A stretch of DNA of 55,330 nucleotides from Alphaproteobacteria bacterium (GTDB lineage Bacteria > Pseudomonadota > Alphaproteobacteria > Micavibrionales > Micavibrionaceae): positions 1 through 55,330 of the forward strand of contig QKCR01000091.1 of the NCBI GenBank assembly GCA_003245575.1, written 5' to 3'. The translations under genes and the position numbers were made by a program. Shown here one piece after another: positions 1 to 7,993 of the stretch. The notes beneath the pieces are model-generated. The model ran no database searches. It had not been told where the DNA came from and worked only from the letters and a program-made list of their open reading frames with translations. How positions within the stretch are numbered: position 1 is the stretch's first letter; every line of letters begins with the position of its first letter.

Positions 1-240
1 TTACCGTTGAGATCAGTAATCGTCCCGCCGTTAAGATCAAGAGGCGAAGAGAGTGTCACGCCATCCAAATCCAGATCCCCTGCCTGTGCAGAGTATGTGA
101 AGGTAAGAGTAGATGTTCCTGTACCTGCGCTATAAGAAGCATAGCGTGTGACGCCCCCGACATTTATGGCTATGCGTGGCGTACCACTACCTGTATTCAC
201 ATTGACGTCTTCGCTCATTGTAACAGTAAACGGAACTGAC
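1..240 (-). repeat. Copy A of a duplicated surface-protein domain
   Basis: Aligns without gaps to 1649-1888. By eye, positions 61-235 differ from the other copy at about nine bases, while positions 1-60 are more diverged. It encodes the first mature domain of the partial gene at 1-305. Confidence 0.85.
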
Positions 241-305
241 GTCCCCGCGAACGCGCTGGCGGAAGATAAGAAAAGTAGAAAGGGCGTGAGGAGAAATTTT
301 TTCAA
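1..305 (-). CDS. Secreted SwmB-like surface protein, C-terminus beyond the window
   Basis: Only the N-terminal ~101 residues are in the window. I place the start at a TTG (305) because GGAG lies about six bases upstream and the protein then opens with a clean signal peptide (two Lys, a Leu/Phe-rich core, then Ala-Ser-Ala-Phe-Ala). The mature part is a beta-rich repeat like the 'cyanobacterial long protein' (SwmB) repeats, with the segments TSTLTFTY and QAGDLDLDGV. It is almost identical to the start of the next gene, 11 bases away on the same strand, so this is a tandem paralogue. Role unknown; cell-surface or secreted is inferred from the signal peptide. Confidence 0.7.
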   Translation of the reverse strand, partial: MKKFLLTPFLLFLSSASAFAGTSVPFTVTMSEDVNVNTGSGTPRIAINVGGVTRYASYSAGTGTSTLTFTYSAQAGDLDLDGVTLSSPLDLNGGTITDLNG

Positions 306-315
306 AATAGCTCCA

Positions 316-1974
316 TTATTGCGTCAGGAGTTGAAGTTGTGTATCTGGCACACGAACAGGATAATATTTAATCTCGTTAACCCATCCGTATAATTTTGAT
401 GGCGTTCCACGGTTTGTCCCGATCGACAAGGAGTTGATAGGTGGGACGGAGATTGAAGTGTTCACGGCTCCGTTCGTGCCATCAATAGAACCTCTGACAT
501 TATTCACTTCATAAGCCATCGCACATTTGAACGGTGATCCGGGGGTGTATCCTGCTTGAGAGGCCCCATAAATGCCGACTCCACCAATAAAGATGTTTGT
601 TGCTCGACTATCAGTGCTGGCATCATTAATAACGCATTCCACAGCATTATTGGCAGTCCCATCGTTCAATGCCACTGATCCCGGATAACCGCTTCCGCCA
701 ACATACGGAATAATTGCATTTGCAAAGAGAGTTCCTTTAGAACTACCGGTCCATGCTCCAGTTGGAATCGTAAAGTTATCTGCTGCGCGAGCGGCTGTAG
801 ATCCGGTTGTAGGAATATATGATGATGGAAATGGCGTTTTTTCTAATTGAGGAGCAGCAATCCTGAATGTCGCATTAACAGGCATGCCGCTGGTTATATT
901 TGCACTCATAAATGGGCGGACATAAGAGGTGCTAGCATTCGACACGGTACCTGTTAGGCGCCATCTTGTGGTATGAAGAGCAGCACTTGTTGGAGAGATT
1001 GTTGTACTCGATCCGATCCCTCCTAAATATGACCCACCAGAGTTGTATATTTGAATTGCAATGAGAGGAAACGATATATTGGTCAAGCTTCCACCAGACA
1101 ATTTGATATAAGATGTTAAGGACCATGTATCCCCATTTACAGAAGGCACGTCCAAATTTGAAGTAAAGAAAATAGCAATTGATCCTGTTGCTGTTGGCGT
1201 TCCGGAAACTTGGACATCAACATATTTCATGTTGTTTTCTGTACCTGTTCCGACGACGTCCAGAGTGAGGCCTGATACATTCTGTTTCCCCCATCCGGTT
1301 GGCAATACGCCAACAGATGCACCAACCATCTCGGAATTTTTGATCGTGTTCGTACGGCTTTGTTCAATAAGTATTCCTCTGGGAGTCAGCGCCACAGGAT
1401 TATAGTCAATGCGCGGGACATCGTTTGACGCAACTTGTAAATCACCCGACGAGTCAAAATATGTCGCCGTAGAACTACGGGTAAAACTTCCACCTGTTGC
1501 AGTAATAAAAGAGGCAAGATCATTATAAGCAGTACCGTTTAGGGCATATCGCCCGTCGGCATCGGCTCTAAAATCCATAGAAAGAGAAGGGTAGTCTACT
1601 TTTATTCCTGAGGTGTTCGGAACAGAAAAAGTCAAATCTGTTTCCGGATTGCCATTCAGATCGGTAATAGCTCCCCCATTAAGCTCAACGGGTGATGAAA
1701 GTGTCACACCGTCCAAATCCAGATCCCCTGCTTGGGCAGAGTATGTGAAGGTAAGAGTAGATGTTCCTGTACCTGCGCTATAAGAAGCATAGCGTGTGAT
1801 GCCCCCAACATTTATGGCTATGCGTGGCGTACCACTGCCCGTATTCACATTGACGGCTTCGCTCATTGTAACCGTAAACGGAACAGTTGTTGCTGCCCAA
1901 CATAAGACAGGTAAAAGCGGGATCAAAAACGCACTAGAAAGGACAGTTATAAAACGGCTTTTATTCAAACTCAT
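316..1974 (-). CDS. Secreted SwmB-like domain plus phage-fibre-like/lectin-like surface protein
   Basis: 552 residues. A signal peptide (about 1-28, ending in a Trp-Ala-Ala region) is followed by one SwmB-like beta repeat (about 30-120). From about 130 to 215 comes a stretch found in phage head/tail fibre-type proteins: a T-A-T-Y-F-D segment, then PRIDYNPVALTPRGILIEQS and R-T-N. The remainder (about 220-552) is Gly/Ser/Thr-rich and looks like a laminin-G or carbohydrate-binding beta sandwich, ending near IKYYP. No catalytic residues are apparent. An adhesin or glycan-binding surface protein is the likely class; the ligand is unknown. It lies between the partial paralogue and the small secreted gene at 2104, all on the minus strand. 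Confidence 0.7.
   Translation of the reverse strand: MSLNKSRFITVLSSAFLIPLLPVLCWAATTVPFTVTMSEAVNVNTGSGTPRIAINVGGITRYASYSAGTGTSTLTFTYSAQAGDLDLDGVTLSSPVELNGGAITDLNGNPETDLTFSVPNTSGIKVDYPSLSMDFRADADGRYALNGTAYNDLASFITATGGSFTRSSTATYFDSSGDLQVASNDVPRIDYNPVALTPRGILIEQSRTNTIKNSEMVGASVGVLPTGWGKQNVSGLTLDVVGTGTENNMKYVDVQVSGTPTATGSIAIFFTSNLDVPSVNGDTWSLTSYIKLSGGSLTNISFPLIAIQIYNSGGSYLGGIGSSTTISPTSAALHTTRWRLTGTVSNASTSYVRPFMSANITSGMPVNATFRIAAPQLEKTPFPSSYIPTTGSTAARAADNFTIPTGAWTGSSKGTLFANAIIPYVGGSGYPGSVALNDGTANNAVECVINDASTDSRATNIFIGGVGIYGASQAGYTPGSPFKCAMAYEVNNVRGSIDGTNGAVNTSISVPPINSLSIGTNRGTPSKLYGWVNEIKYYPVRVPDTQLQLLTQ
1649..1888 (-). repeat. Copy B of a duplicated surface-protein domain
   Basis: Partner of copy A (1-240) at a constant offset of 1648 bases, in the same orientation. 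The high nucleotide identity, including silent positions, implies recent duplication or gene conversion. Confidence 0.85.
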
Positions 1975-2103
1975 TCACCTTGAAATATGCACGTCGCAAC
2001 TTTGGCGGGTGCAGGGAGATCATAGGCAAAAAAATGCCATTTTCCAAGAGAATGGGGCGAGGCATACACAACAGAAGTAAAGAAAAATTAGAAAAAAAGG
2101 GGA

Positions 2104-2529
2104 TTATTGAGCTACCGGAAGCCCAAGGGAGAATGGGCGTACAGTGCAAACAGAGTTTTGACAAGATAAAGAAGGGGGAACAGCAGCTTCACATGTTCCC
2201 ATCATATTATTTTGTTGGTTGAGCATACGGTCAAGCTTATTATAATGTTCTACTAATGCATCCAGACGGGCTTTATCTGTTACTTGTGTGGAATAAGACA
2301 GGTAAGAACGAAACCCTCCACACGGTTTATCACCATAACCAATCGTTTGACATTGATTATCACTCTCGCAACTCTGTGTGTTGCCTAGAATATTATGAAT
2401 TTCTTTATCAAGCATTTCCATTTCATCTTTCGGCGACATCGCACGATCCGCTAAAGAAAAGCTTGGAATGAAGAATACCGTAAGAAAAATAAGGAGCGGG
2501 ATAGATAAAAAGAGGGGAAAGATGCGCAT
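2104..2529 (-). CDS. Small secreted Cys-containing protein, function unknown
   Basis: 141 residues with a clear signal peptide (about 1-27, ending S-L-A). The mature part carries cysteines in SCESDNQC, PCGGF, TCEAA and SCQNSVC, so up to three disulfides are possible in the periplasm or outside the cell. The motif GYGDKPCGGFRSYLSYST is its most distinctive part. It starts 23 bases after the fliN stop on the same strand and may be co-transcribed with the fliF-fliN operon, but nothing shows a flagellar role. I do not recognise the family. Confidence 0.7.
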   Translation of the reverse strand: MRIFPLFLSIPLLIFLTVFFIPSFSLADRAMSPKDEMEMLDKEIHNILGNTQSCESDNQCQTIGYGDKPCGGFRSYLSYSTQVTDKARLDALVEHYNKLDRMLNQQNNMMGTCEAAVPPSLSCQNSVCTVRPFSLGLPVAQ

Positions 2530-2552
2530 GAAAATATCACCCTCTCGATAGA

Positions 2553-2909
2553 TTAACTTTGCTCTGACTTAACAATCTCGGTCATGGTGATACCAAGGCG
2601 ATCTTCGACCACGACAACTTCGCCCCGAGCGACGAGGCGGTTATTCACATAAATATCAATTGATTCGCCAACTTTACGATCCAGCTCAATCACGGCACCA
2701 CGACCCAGTTTCAATAGCTGAGAGACTTTCATGGAGGAACGACCCAAAACAGCTGAAATCTGGACAGGAATATCATAAATGGCCGTGACATCACTTGCCA
2801 TCGGCTCACCATAATCAAAAGGGTTTTCCTCTTCCGGGATACCTTGTGATTCAATCTCATTCAGATCAAAATCCGCAGCTCCTGCATCAGGATTTTCGGG
2901 ATCGGTCAT
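2553..2909 (-). CDS. fliN: Flagellar motor switch protein FliN
   Basis: 118 residues. The acidic N-terminal ~45 residues precede a SpoA (surface presentation of antigens) domain: YDIPVQISAVLGRSSMKVSQ, then the LGRGAVIELDRKVGE core and YVNNRLVARGEVVVVEDRLG, standard FliN features. FliN forms the bottom of the C ring with FliG and FliM and docks FliH. It overlaps the fliH stop by four bases (ATGA type), so it is translationally coupled and is the last flagellar gene of the fliF-G-H-N operon. Confidence 0.95.
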   Translation of the reverse strand: MTDPENPDAGAADFDLNEIESQGIPEEENPFDYGEPMASDVTAIYDIPVQISAVLGRSSMKVSQLLKLGRGAVIELDRKVGESIDIYVNNRLVARGEVVVVEDRLGITMTEIVKSEQS

Positions 2910-3625
2910 TGATCTTCTCCTTTATTCTCGTCATCTTCCACAGGTGCCGTATTAACTTCTATGGGCTTTTCGACACCGTCTGATTCGTTATTTTGGCTTT
3001 TTTGAGGCAAAGGAGCAAGCATATCTTCAATCGCCGTGACAATCGCCCCCACCAAAGCATCTTGTTCTCGCAGGGCTCCGCCATTTTCCCAATGCATCTG
3101 GCAGCTTCCGGTGCTCAAATCGTCACGAGCATTCAGAACGAGCCGACCGTTTGAGGATTCAATCAGTAATGCAATTTGGGCCTGAATATCGTCAAGATCT
3201 GCACGCGGGACATCTATTATGATTTTCGCACGATCCTGCAAATCCACAACATCCCGAATAACCTGAATAACTTCATCTATACTATGTTTGGCAGAAAAAG
3301 ATGGAAAGACTTTGGAGAATAGGGCGCGTGTTATATAGACCGCTTCGTCCTCAAATCTTTTTTCCCGTATTTGCTCCGCAAGAAGAAGTGACCTGATTTG
3401 ATCGTTCAATCCCGAAACTTGAGAGGCTATATATTGCTCACGACTGACACGGGCTTCTTCAAAAGCTTCTTCGCGACCTTTTAAATAGCCTTCGCGCTCT
3501 GCCGACTCCATGTCATCCAGTGAAAATACAGGTGGTGGCGGCGGTAAATCAGGATCAACTTCCTGCTTTCGACCGCTGTCAAAATTATTCAGATCAAATA
3601 GGTATTTTTTTCTTTCGTTAGCCAC
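2906..3625 (-). CDS. fliH: Flagellar assembly protein FliH (export ATPase regulator)
   Basis: 239 residues, GTG start preceded by GGGG. The N-terminus contains a PPPPP run, then a charged coiled-coil region (about 40-100, 'REGYLKGREEAFEEARV'), then the conserved C-terminal domain with an EVIQVIRDVVDLQDRAKI segment. This is the usual FliH/YscL pattern. FliH ties the FliI ATPase to the C ring through FliN, which is encoded next. fliI itself is not in the window. The last ~30 residues are acidic and unlikely to be structured. Confidence 0.88.
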   Translation of the reverse strand: MANERKKYLFDLNNFDSGRKQEVDPDLPPPPPVFSLDDMESAEREGYLKGREEAFEEARVSREQYIASQVSGLNDQIRSLLLAEQIREKRFEDEAVYITRALFSKVFPSFSAKHSIDEVIQVIRDVVDLQDRAKIIIDVPRADLDDIQAQIALLIESSNGRLVLNARDDLSTGSCQMHWENGGALREQDALVGAIVTAIEDMLAPLPQKSQNNESDGVEKPIEVNTAPVEDDENKGEDQ

Positions 3626-3675
3626 CAGAACCCCGGATGAAAATATAGACGCAGTTAATTTGGATTAATTCTCGT

Positions 3676-4698
3676 TTAATAGATCATGGCGTCTTCGTCA
3701 TTGCTTCCTTTTGCTAGTACGATCTCGCCACGAGCTTCCAGATCTTTCGCCACATTAACAATATATTGTTGAGCTTCTTCAACTTCCTTGAGACGAACAG
3801 GCCCCATGGCTGCCATATCTTCCTTCATAATCTTTGCGGCACGCTCAGACATGTTTGAGAAGAATAGATCTTTAAGTGTATCGGTCGCACCTTTCAAAGC
3901 AATCGGCAACTTGTCTTTATCTGCCGCGCGAATAACTGTTTGGACTGAAGTTGGATCAAGATTGCTAAGATCTTCAAAAGTAAACATCAATGCGCGGATT
4001 TTCTCGGCAGCATCCGGCGCTGTTTCTTCCAGAGAGCCCATAATACGACTTTCGACAGCACGTTCGAGGTTGTTGAAAATCTCGGCCATGAGTTCGTGAG
4101 AATCGCGGCGTGTCGTTTTTGCCAAATTCGCCATAAATTCTACGCGTAGCGTTTTCTCGACATCATCAAGCACTTCTTTTTGGATAGCTTCCATCCGCAA
4201 CATGCGGTGAATAACTTCCAATGAGAAACCTTCAGGCAACAATGCTAGAACGCGAGCTGCGTGATCTGTTGAAATTTTGGACAAAACCACGGCAACTGTC
4301 TGCGGATATTCTTTTTGCAGGAAGTTTGCAAGGATTTCCTCGTTGACGTTTCCAAGCTTTTCCCACATCGTCCGACCGGCAGGGCCACGGATTTCCTCCA
4401 TGATCGCGCCAATCTTGTCTTTGTTAAGACCTGCCTTAGACAAAAGTCGTTCGGTGCTTTCGTATGTTCCAACCAGAGAGCTGCTCGAAGACATTTGTTC
4501 GGCAAACTCCATAAATAGTCTTTCAACAACAGCAGAACTCACACGACCCAAATTGGCCATGGTTTGAGATATTTCTAGAATCTCATCTTCGTCCATGTTT
4601 TGGAAGATGCGAGCCGTGTGCTCTTCGCCTAACGAAAGCAGAAAGATTGCCGCTTTTTCAACTCCGGATAATGTACGATAATCCTCTTTTACGCGCAT
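3676..4698 (-). CDS. fliG: Flagellar motor switch protein FliG
   Basis: 340 residues, full length. The N-terminal domain ('[20 protein letters not shown]') binds FliF, the middle domain carries the '[13 protein letters not shown]' armadillo segment (FliG equivalent of EHPQ), and the C-terminal torque domain follows with '[19 protein letters not shown]'. FliG converts stator work to rotation and responds to CheY through FliM. Its ATG follows the fliF stop directly (TAGATG), so expression is coupled to the ring protein it binds. Confidence 0.96.
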   Translation of the reverse strand: MRVKEDYRTLSGVEKAAIFLLSLGEEHTARIFQNMDEDEILEISQTMANLGRVSSAVVERLFMEFAEQMSSSSSLVGTYESTERLLSKAGLNKDKIGAIMEEIRGPAGRTMWEKLGNVNEEILANFLQKEYPQTVAVVLSKISTDHAARVLALLPEGFSLEVIHRMLRMEAIQKEVLDDVEKTLRVEFMANLAKTTRRDSHELMAEIFNNLERAVESRIMGSLEETAPDAAEKIRALMFTFEDLSNLDPTSVQTVIRAADKDKLPIALKGATDTLKDLFFSNMSERAAKIMKEDMAAMGPVRLKEVEEAQQYIVNVAKDLEARGEIVLAKGSNDEDAMIY

Positions 4699-6396
4699 CT
4701 AGGTATTCTCCTGGGACATCCATCCACGAAGAACGGATACAGTTTCTTCCGGATAAGCGGCAATGATGTCTTCCACTTTTTTCAAGGTTGATGCTTTTAC
4801 ACGGCCCTCAACTTTTTGGACGTCAATCATCTCGTCACCATCACCGGACTGGGATAAAAGAAATTCTTCAGCGCTTCCGCTAAGTGCACCTTGTCCACCT
4901 CCACCCATCATGCCCGGAGGCATCAAAGCAGGGTTTTGTCCAACAGAAGAACCGAGAAGGGTAGACGGGTCAGCATAAGGATCAATCGGACCTGGTTCGG
5001 GCATCTCTTCAGCTGCCAGCAAACGGCCTACCATTGGTTGGAGAACCAGCAAGACAACAAGGATCACCATAACGACAACTGTCAGAACTTCTGCAAAGTC
5101 GAGAATTTGAGAGCGTTCAAAGCCAAGAATTTTGCTGCCGTCATCTTCAGGTTCAGTTGCAACATCTGCGAACTGCATATTGATAACTTCAAGTTTATCA
5201 CCGCGTGTTTCATCATATCCGATGGCGGAGGAGATAAGGGATGTCAAAGATTTGATCTCTTCTTCCGAACGAGGCTTGTATGTTTTGTTGCCTTCGGCAT
5301 CTGTTTCGTATGTACCGTCAATCAAAACACCGACAGAAAGTTTTTTGACTTCACCGGACTCGCGTACAACTGAACGGACAGTTTTGCTGATTTCGAAATT
5401 GGTAGTCTCTTCTGTACGGGCTGCATTTGATGTAGGGCCACCGCCATTCAGCAAATCGGCATTCCCGCCGGGGACATTATTCTGAACGGAGACTGAACTG
5501 GAATTAGCATCTGTTTCAGAACTTTTATCTTCGATGGTTTGGGTTGATCTAACAACAGAACCTTCCGGATCATAAATCTCCTGATTTTCGCTGGTACGAT
5601 CAAAGTTTAGGTCGGCAACAACATTCGCGCGAACATTTCCATACCCGACTGTACGTCCGACCAGATCTTCGATTACACGGGTCATATGTTGTTCGTAGTT
5701 ATATTTTGCTTCCTGAGCTTTGTTGGACAGCAGGATGTCATCGTTTTGTTCTCCGCCGGCCAAAAGGACGCCTTCGGAGTCAACGATAGAAACATTTTTG
5801 TTTTTTAATCCCGGAACTGCAGATGCAACCAATGACTGGATGCCTGCAATTTGCTCACGATCCAGATTACCGTTGCCGCGCAATCTCAGGAAAACACTTG
5901 CGCTTGCCGGACGGCTTTCGCGCTGGAAAAGTTCACGTTGTGGTAAAACCAAATGAACACGTGCGCTGCGAACAGGTTCAAGCGCTGAAATTGTCCGACC
6001 CAATTCGCCTTCGAGCGCGCGCACTTGATTAATGTTTTGAACAAAGCTGGTTGTCCCAAAGCTGGATTGTTTATCAAACAACTCGTATCCCAATGACGCG
6101 CCATTCGCCAAGCCAGCCTGAGAAATCAGAACACGGGCACGACCAATATCTTTTTCGGAAACTTTGATTGTTTCCCCGTCAGCGGAAACATCATAAGGAA
6201 TATTTGCCTCTTCAAGCTTTGTTGAGATCGCAGCGGAATCCTCGGCTGACAATTCTTTGTAGAGCATTTTCATGCGCGGCGCGGAAACCTGCATAGAGAT
6301 GTAAATAAAGAAAATCAACAGGCCTAGAAGAACCGCACCCATAATGCTGAGGCGAGCAGGGCCTAGTTTCTTGAGTGTGTCTAAAAAATTGTTCAC
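4699..6396 (-). CDS. fliF: Flagellar MS-ring protein FliF
   Basis: 565 residues, GTG start. The first membrane helix is at about 18-37 (GAVLLGLLIFFIYISMQ) and a second at about 440-460 (VLTVVVMVILVVLLVLQPMV). Between them is the YscJ/FliF periplasmic domain with 'RARVHLVLPQRELFQRE'. The C-terminal ~35 residues form the FliG-binding tail. FliF is the base on which the rod, export gate and C ring assemble. First gene of fliF-fliG-fliH-fliN. Confidence 0.96.
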   Translation of the reverse strand: MNNFLDTLKKLGPARLSIMGAVLLGLLIFFIYISMQVSAPRMKMLYKELSAEDSAAISTKLEEANIPYDVSADGETIKVSEKDIGRARVLISQAGLANGASLGYELFDKQSSFGTTSFVQNINQVRALEGELGRTISALEPVRSARVHLVLPQRELFQRESRPASASVFLRLRGNGNLDREQIAGIQSLVASAVPGLKNKNVSIVDSEGVLLAGGEQNDDILLSNKAQEAKYNYEQHMTRVIEDLVGRTVGYGNVRANVVADLNFDRTSENQEIYDPEGSVVRSTQTIEDKSSETDANSSSVSVQNNVPGGNADLLNGGGPTSNAARTEETTNFEISKTVRSVVRESGEVKKLSVGVLIDGTYETDAEGNKTYKPRSEEEIKSLTSLISSAIGYDETRGDKLEVINMQFADVATEPEDDGSKILGFERSQILDFAEVLTVVVMVILVVLLVLQPMVGRLLAAEEMPEPGPIDPYADPSTLLGSSVGQNPALMPPGMMGGGGQGALSGSAEEFLLSQSGDGDEMIDVQKVEGRVKASTLKKVEDIIAAYPEETVSVLRGWMSQENT

Positions 6397-6803
6397 TACT
6401 GATTCCCGTTATGATGTGCCGGACGGCGTAAGGTCTGAGTTTTCGGAATGCGAATCGACGCGAATATACTAGGTTATTGTGGCGTCTTTCCGAAATACTT
6501 CAACTAAAATCCCGCTTTCCGAACAGGTTATACTTTTATGGTGCTTTTTGGTTTCACAAGACTTGATCCAAATTAAATTGTACCAGAAATCTGCGAATCT
6601 TTCCATAGTTGATGCTGAAAAAGGCAATAGTTTCAAGGCGGTATGATTATGTGAATCGTCACGAGTGGAGCTGTGCTCGCGTAACAAATTGATAGTGTTG
6701 AATATATTACTCAAGTTGTGAAGAAAGGGGATTAGGAAGCATTTGCCCTGACAAAATTAAGGTGTGGATATTTTGGGGGTGTGGCTCCGTAACCCTAAGA
6801 AAA

Positions 6804-6818
6804 TTAACGATTTATTTA
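6804..6818. promoter_or_regulatory. Near-match CtrA box
   Basis: TTAA-N7-TTTA, one mismatch from the TTAA-N7-TTAA consensus, about 35 bases upstream of the -35 of the rightward promoter. Position and motif are seen; CtrA binding is inferred. Confidence 0.35.
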
Positions 6819-6850
6819 CTAAAAAGTTGTTGTGTTTAGGTTGAAAATAT

Positions 6851-6879
6851 TTGACCTTTATATGCGATCAAGGTATCCT
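6851..6879 (+). promoter_or_regulatory. Sigma-70-like promoter for the FlaG-like gene
   Basis: TTGACC, a 17-base spacer, then TATCCT. Transcription would begin near 6886, leaving a leader of about 80 bases before the ATG at 6965. Confidence 0.55.
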
Positions 6880-6964
6880 GATAATAGGAGTAGGTGTATT
6901 ATGACGACGAAAGTCTAAAGTAGTGCATCTAAAAAATTGGGACCATTAGGTAAGGGACAGTGAA

Positions 6965-7453
6965 ATGATAGAGGCAGTTAATGCCATATCTTCTAATGCA
7001 CAGATCCTGCGCGCAGTAGCGGAGCAGACTGCGACGACTCAGTCGTTTGCGTCTAACCCGGCAAGAGTGCAGGCTGCAGCTGTCATTGCTCCATATTTAA
7101 GCCCACACGTAGATTTGAATGGTGGATCAAGTAAACCGATTTTGGTTGTGCGCGATTCGGAAACCGGAGAGCATGTGCGCCAGTTTCCAACAGAAGGCCA
7201 GATCCGGGCTTATCAACGTGCAAAAGACTCCCAAGCACGCGTTCAAGCGCAAGCGGTGAGTGATGCTCAATTCAAGGGCCAACAGGAACAAGCAGATCTG
7301 GTTGAAAACAGTGTCGAGTTCCGTCAAGTGCGCCAGGAAGTGAAAGTCGAGCAACAACAATCGCTGCCGGGAAGCGGGGCGACAAAGGGATCAAGTGAAG
7401 CAGCTCCGGCTGTTAGTGTCGGAAAAGGAAGCTCCCTAGATACCGAGGCCTAG
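6965..7453 (+). CDS. FlaG-like flagellar protein
   Basis: 162 residues, with no signal peptide or membrane segment. The central part (about 55-85) reads PILVVRDSETGEHVRQFPTE, closely following the FlaG-family C-terminal signature 'vvD-x-TGEvIRQiPxE'. In typical FlaG this motif ends the protein, whereas here ~80 Gln/Ala/Val-rich residues follow. It has its own promoter, diverges from fliF and meets flbT at a shared terminator. FlaG proteins influence filament length in other bacteria; that role here is inference from one motif. Confidence 0.55.
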   Translation: MIEAVNAISSNAQILRAVAEQTATTQSFASNPARVQAAAVIAPYLSPHVDLNGGSSKPILVVRDSETGEHVRQFPTEGQIRAYQRAKDSQARVQAQAVSDAQFKGQQEQADLVENSVEFRQVRQEVKVEQQQSLPGSGATKGSSEAAPAVSVGKGSSLDTEA

Positions 7454-7504
7454 TTAGGCCAGCCGTCTCGTCAGTGTGTGCTGACATCGTAAATACAAAA
7501 ATGC

Positions 7505-7532
7505 AAAAGCCGCCCATTTGGACGGCTTTTTT
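7505..7532. terminator. Bidirectional intrinsic terminator
   Basis: AAAAGCCG/CGGCTTTT hairpin with a T run on the plus strand and A's on the left arm giving a T run on the minus strand. It separates the FlaG-like gene (plus) from flbT (minus). Confidence 0.8.
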
Positions 7533-7552
7533 GTTGCCCTAAGATGGGCTGA

Positions 7553-7966
7553 TTACTGTGCCGCACTGTCAGATAGCGTTACACCGCTCGCGGTTAGTAA
7601 TTCTTCTTCATGAGAAATCAGGTCGCGTGCTTCACGCAAGGCCTTGTAATAATGCCCTTGAACAATATTGGCGTTAATTCTGGCAAAGAAGATGGCTGTG
7701 CTTGGGACTGCCGCTTGAATCATACGCAGTAACTCGAAGTATTTCGGGTGGTATTCGCGTGGATTGCGCGCGAGATACATGCACTGAATAAGAAAATAGA
7801 CCTTTTTGCAGGGGGTTACGGCTTCCTCTTCCTGCATAACATCTTTTTCCCGCAGGATGGGGGTATCGCCGGATATGTGCAGACGTGTCCGTTGTTTATC
7901 ATTGGTGATGACGGCGGAGCCAATGAGGATTTTTTCTTCCGGTTTTAAGTCTATGATAAGTGCCAT
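7553..7966 (-). CDS. flbT: Flagellum biosynthesis regulator FlbT
   Basis: 137 residues. It matches FlbT along its length: LKPEEKILIGSAVITN at the N-terminus, CKKVYFLIQCMYLA in the middle and the helical tail 'HYYKALREARDLISHEEELL'. In Caulobacter FlbT binds flagellin mRNA and blocks translation until the hook is finished. It lies 27 bases downstream of the flagellin-like gene and probably shares its CtrA-type promoter, suggesting its target could be its own operon partner. The usual partner FlaF is not seen here. Confidence 0.9.
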   Translation of the reverse strand: MALIIDLKPEEKILIGSAVITNDKQRTRLHISGDTPILREKDVMQEEEAVTPCKKVYFLIQCMYLARNPREYHPKYFELLRMIQAAVPSTAIFFARINANIVQGHYYKALREARDLISHEEELLTASGVTLSDSAAQ

Positions 7967-7993
7967 ATTTTGCCCTTTCGGAATTAATCTGAA

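Larger units (their letters stand above)
6397..6964. other. 568-base divergent intergenic region between fliF and the FlaG-like gene
   Basis: No convincing gene. It contains a near-match CtrA box (6804-6818) and a sigma-70-like promoter (6851-6879) facing right. On the minus strand, a TAGTAT/TATATT-like -10 sequence near 6464-6475 could serve fliF, but no -35 is clear. A five-codon ATG frame at 6901-6918 sits about ten bases after AGGAG; it may be chance or a tiny leader peptide. Confidence 0.5.

Noticed and set aside
4891-5373. 160-residue plus-strand frame within fliF
   Set aside because: Shadow frame opposite a confident fliF; low-complexity, no ribosome site.
6469-6714. 81-residue minus-strand frame upstream of fliF
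   Set aside because: TTG start without a ribosome site, unremarkable composition, inside a divergent promoter region.
6901-6918. Five-codon frame (ATG to TAA) after AGGAG
   Set aside because: Too short to distinguish from chance; mentioned only as a possible leader.
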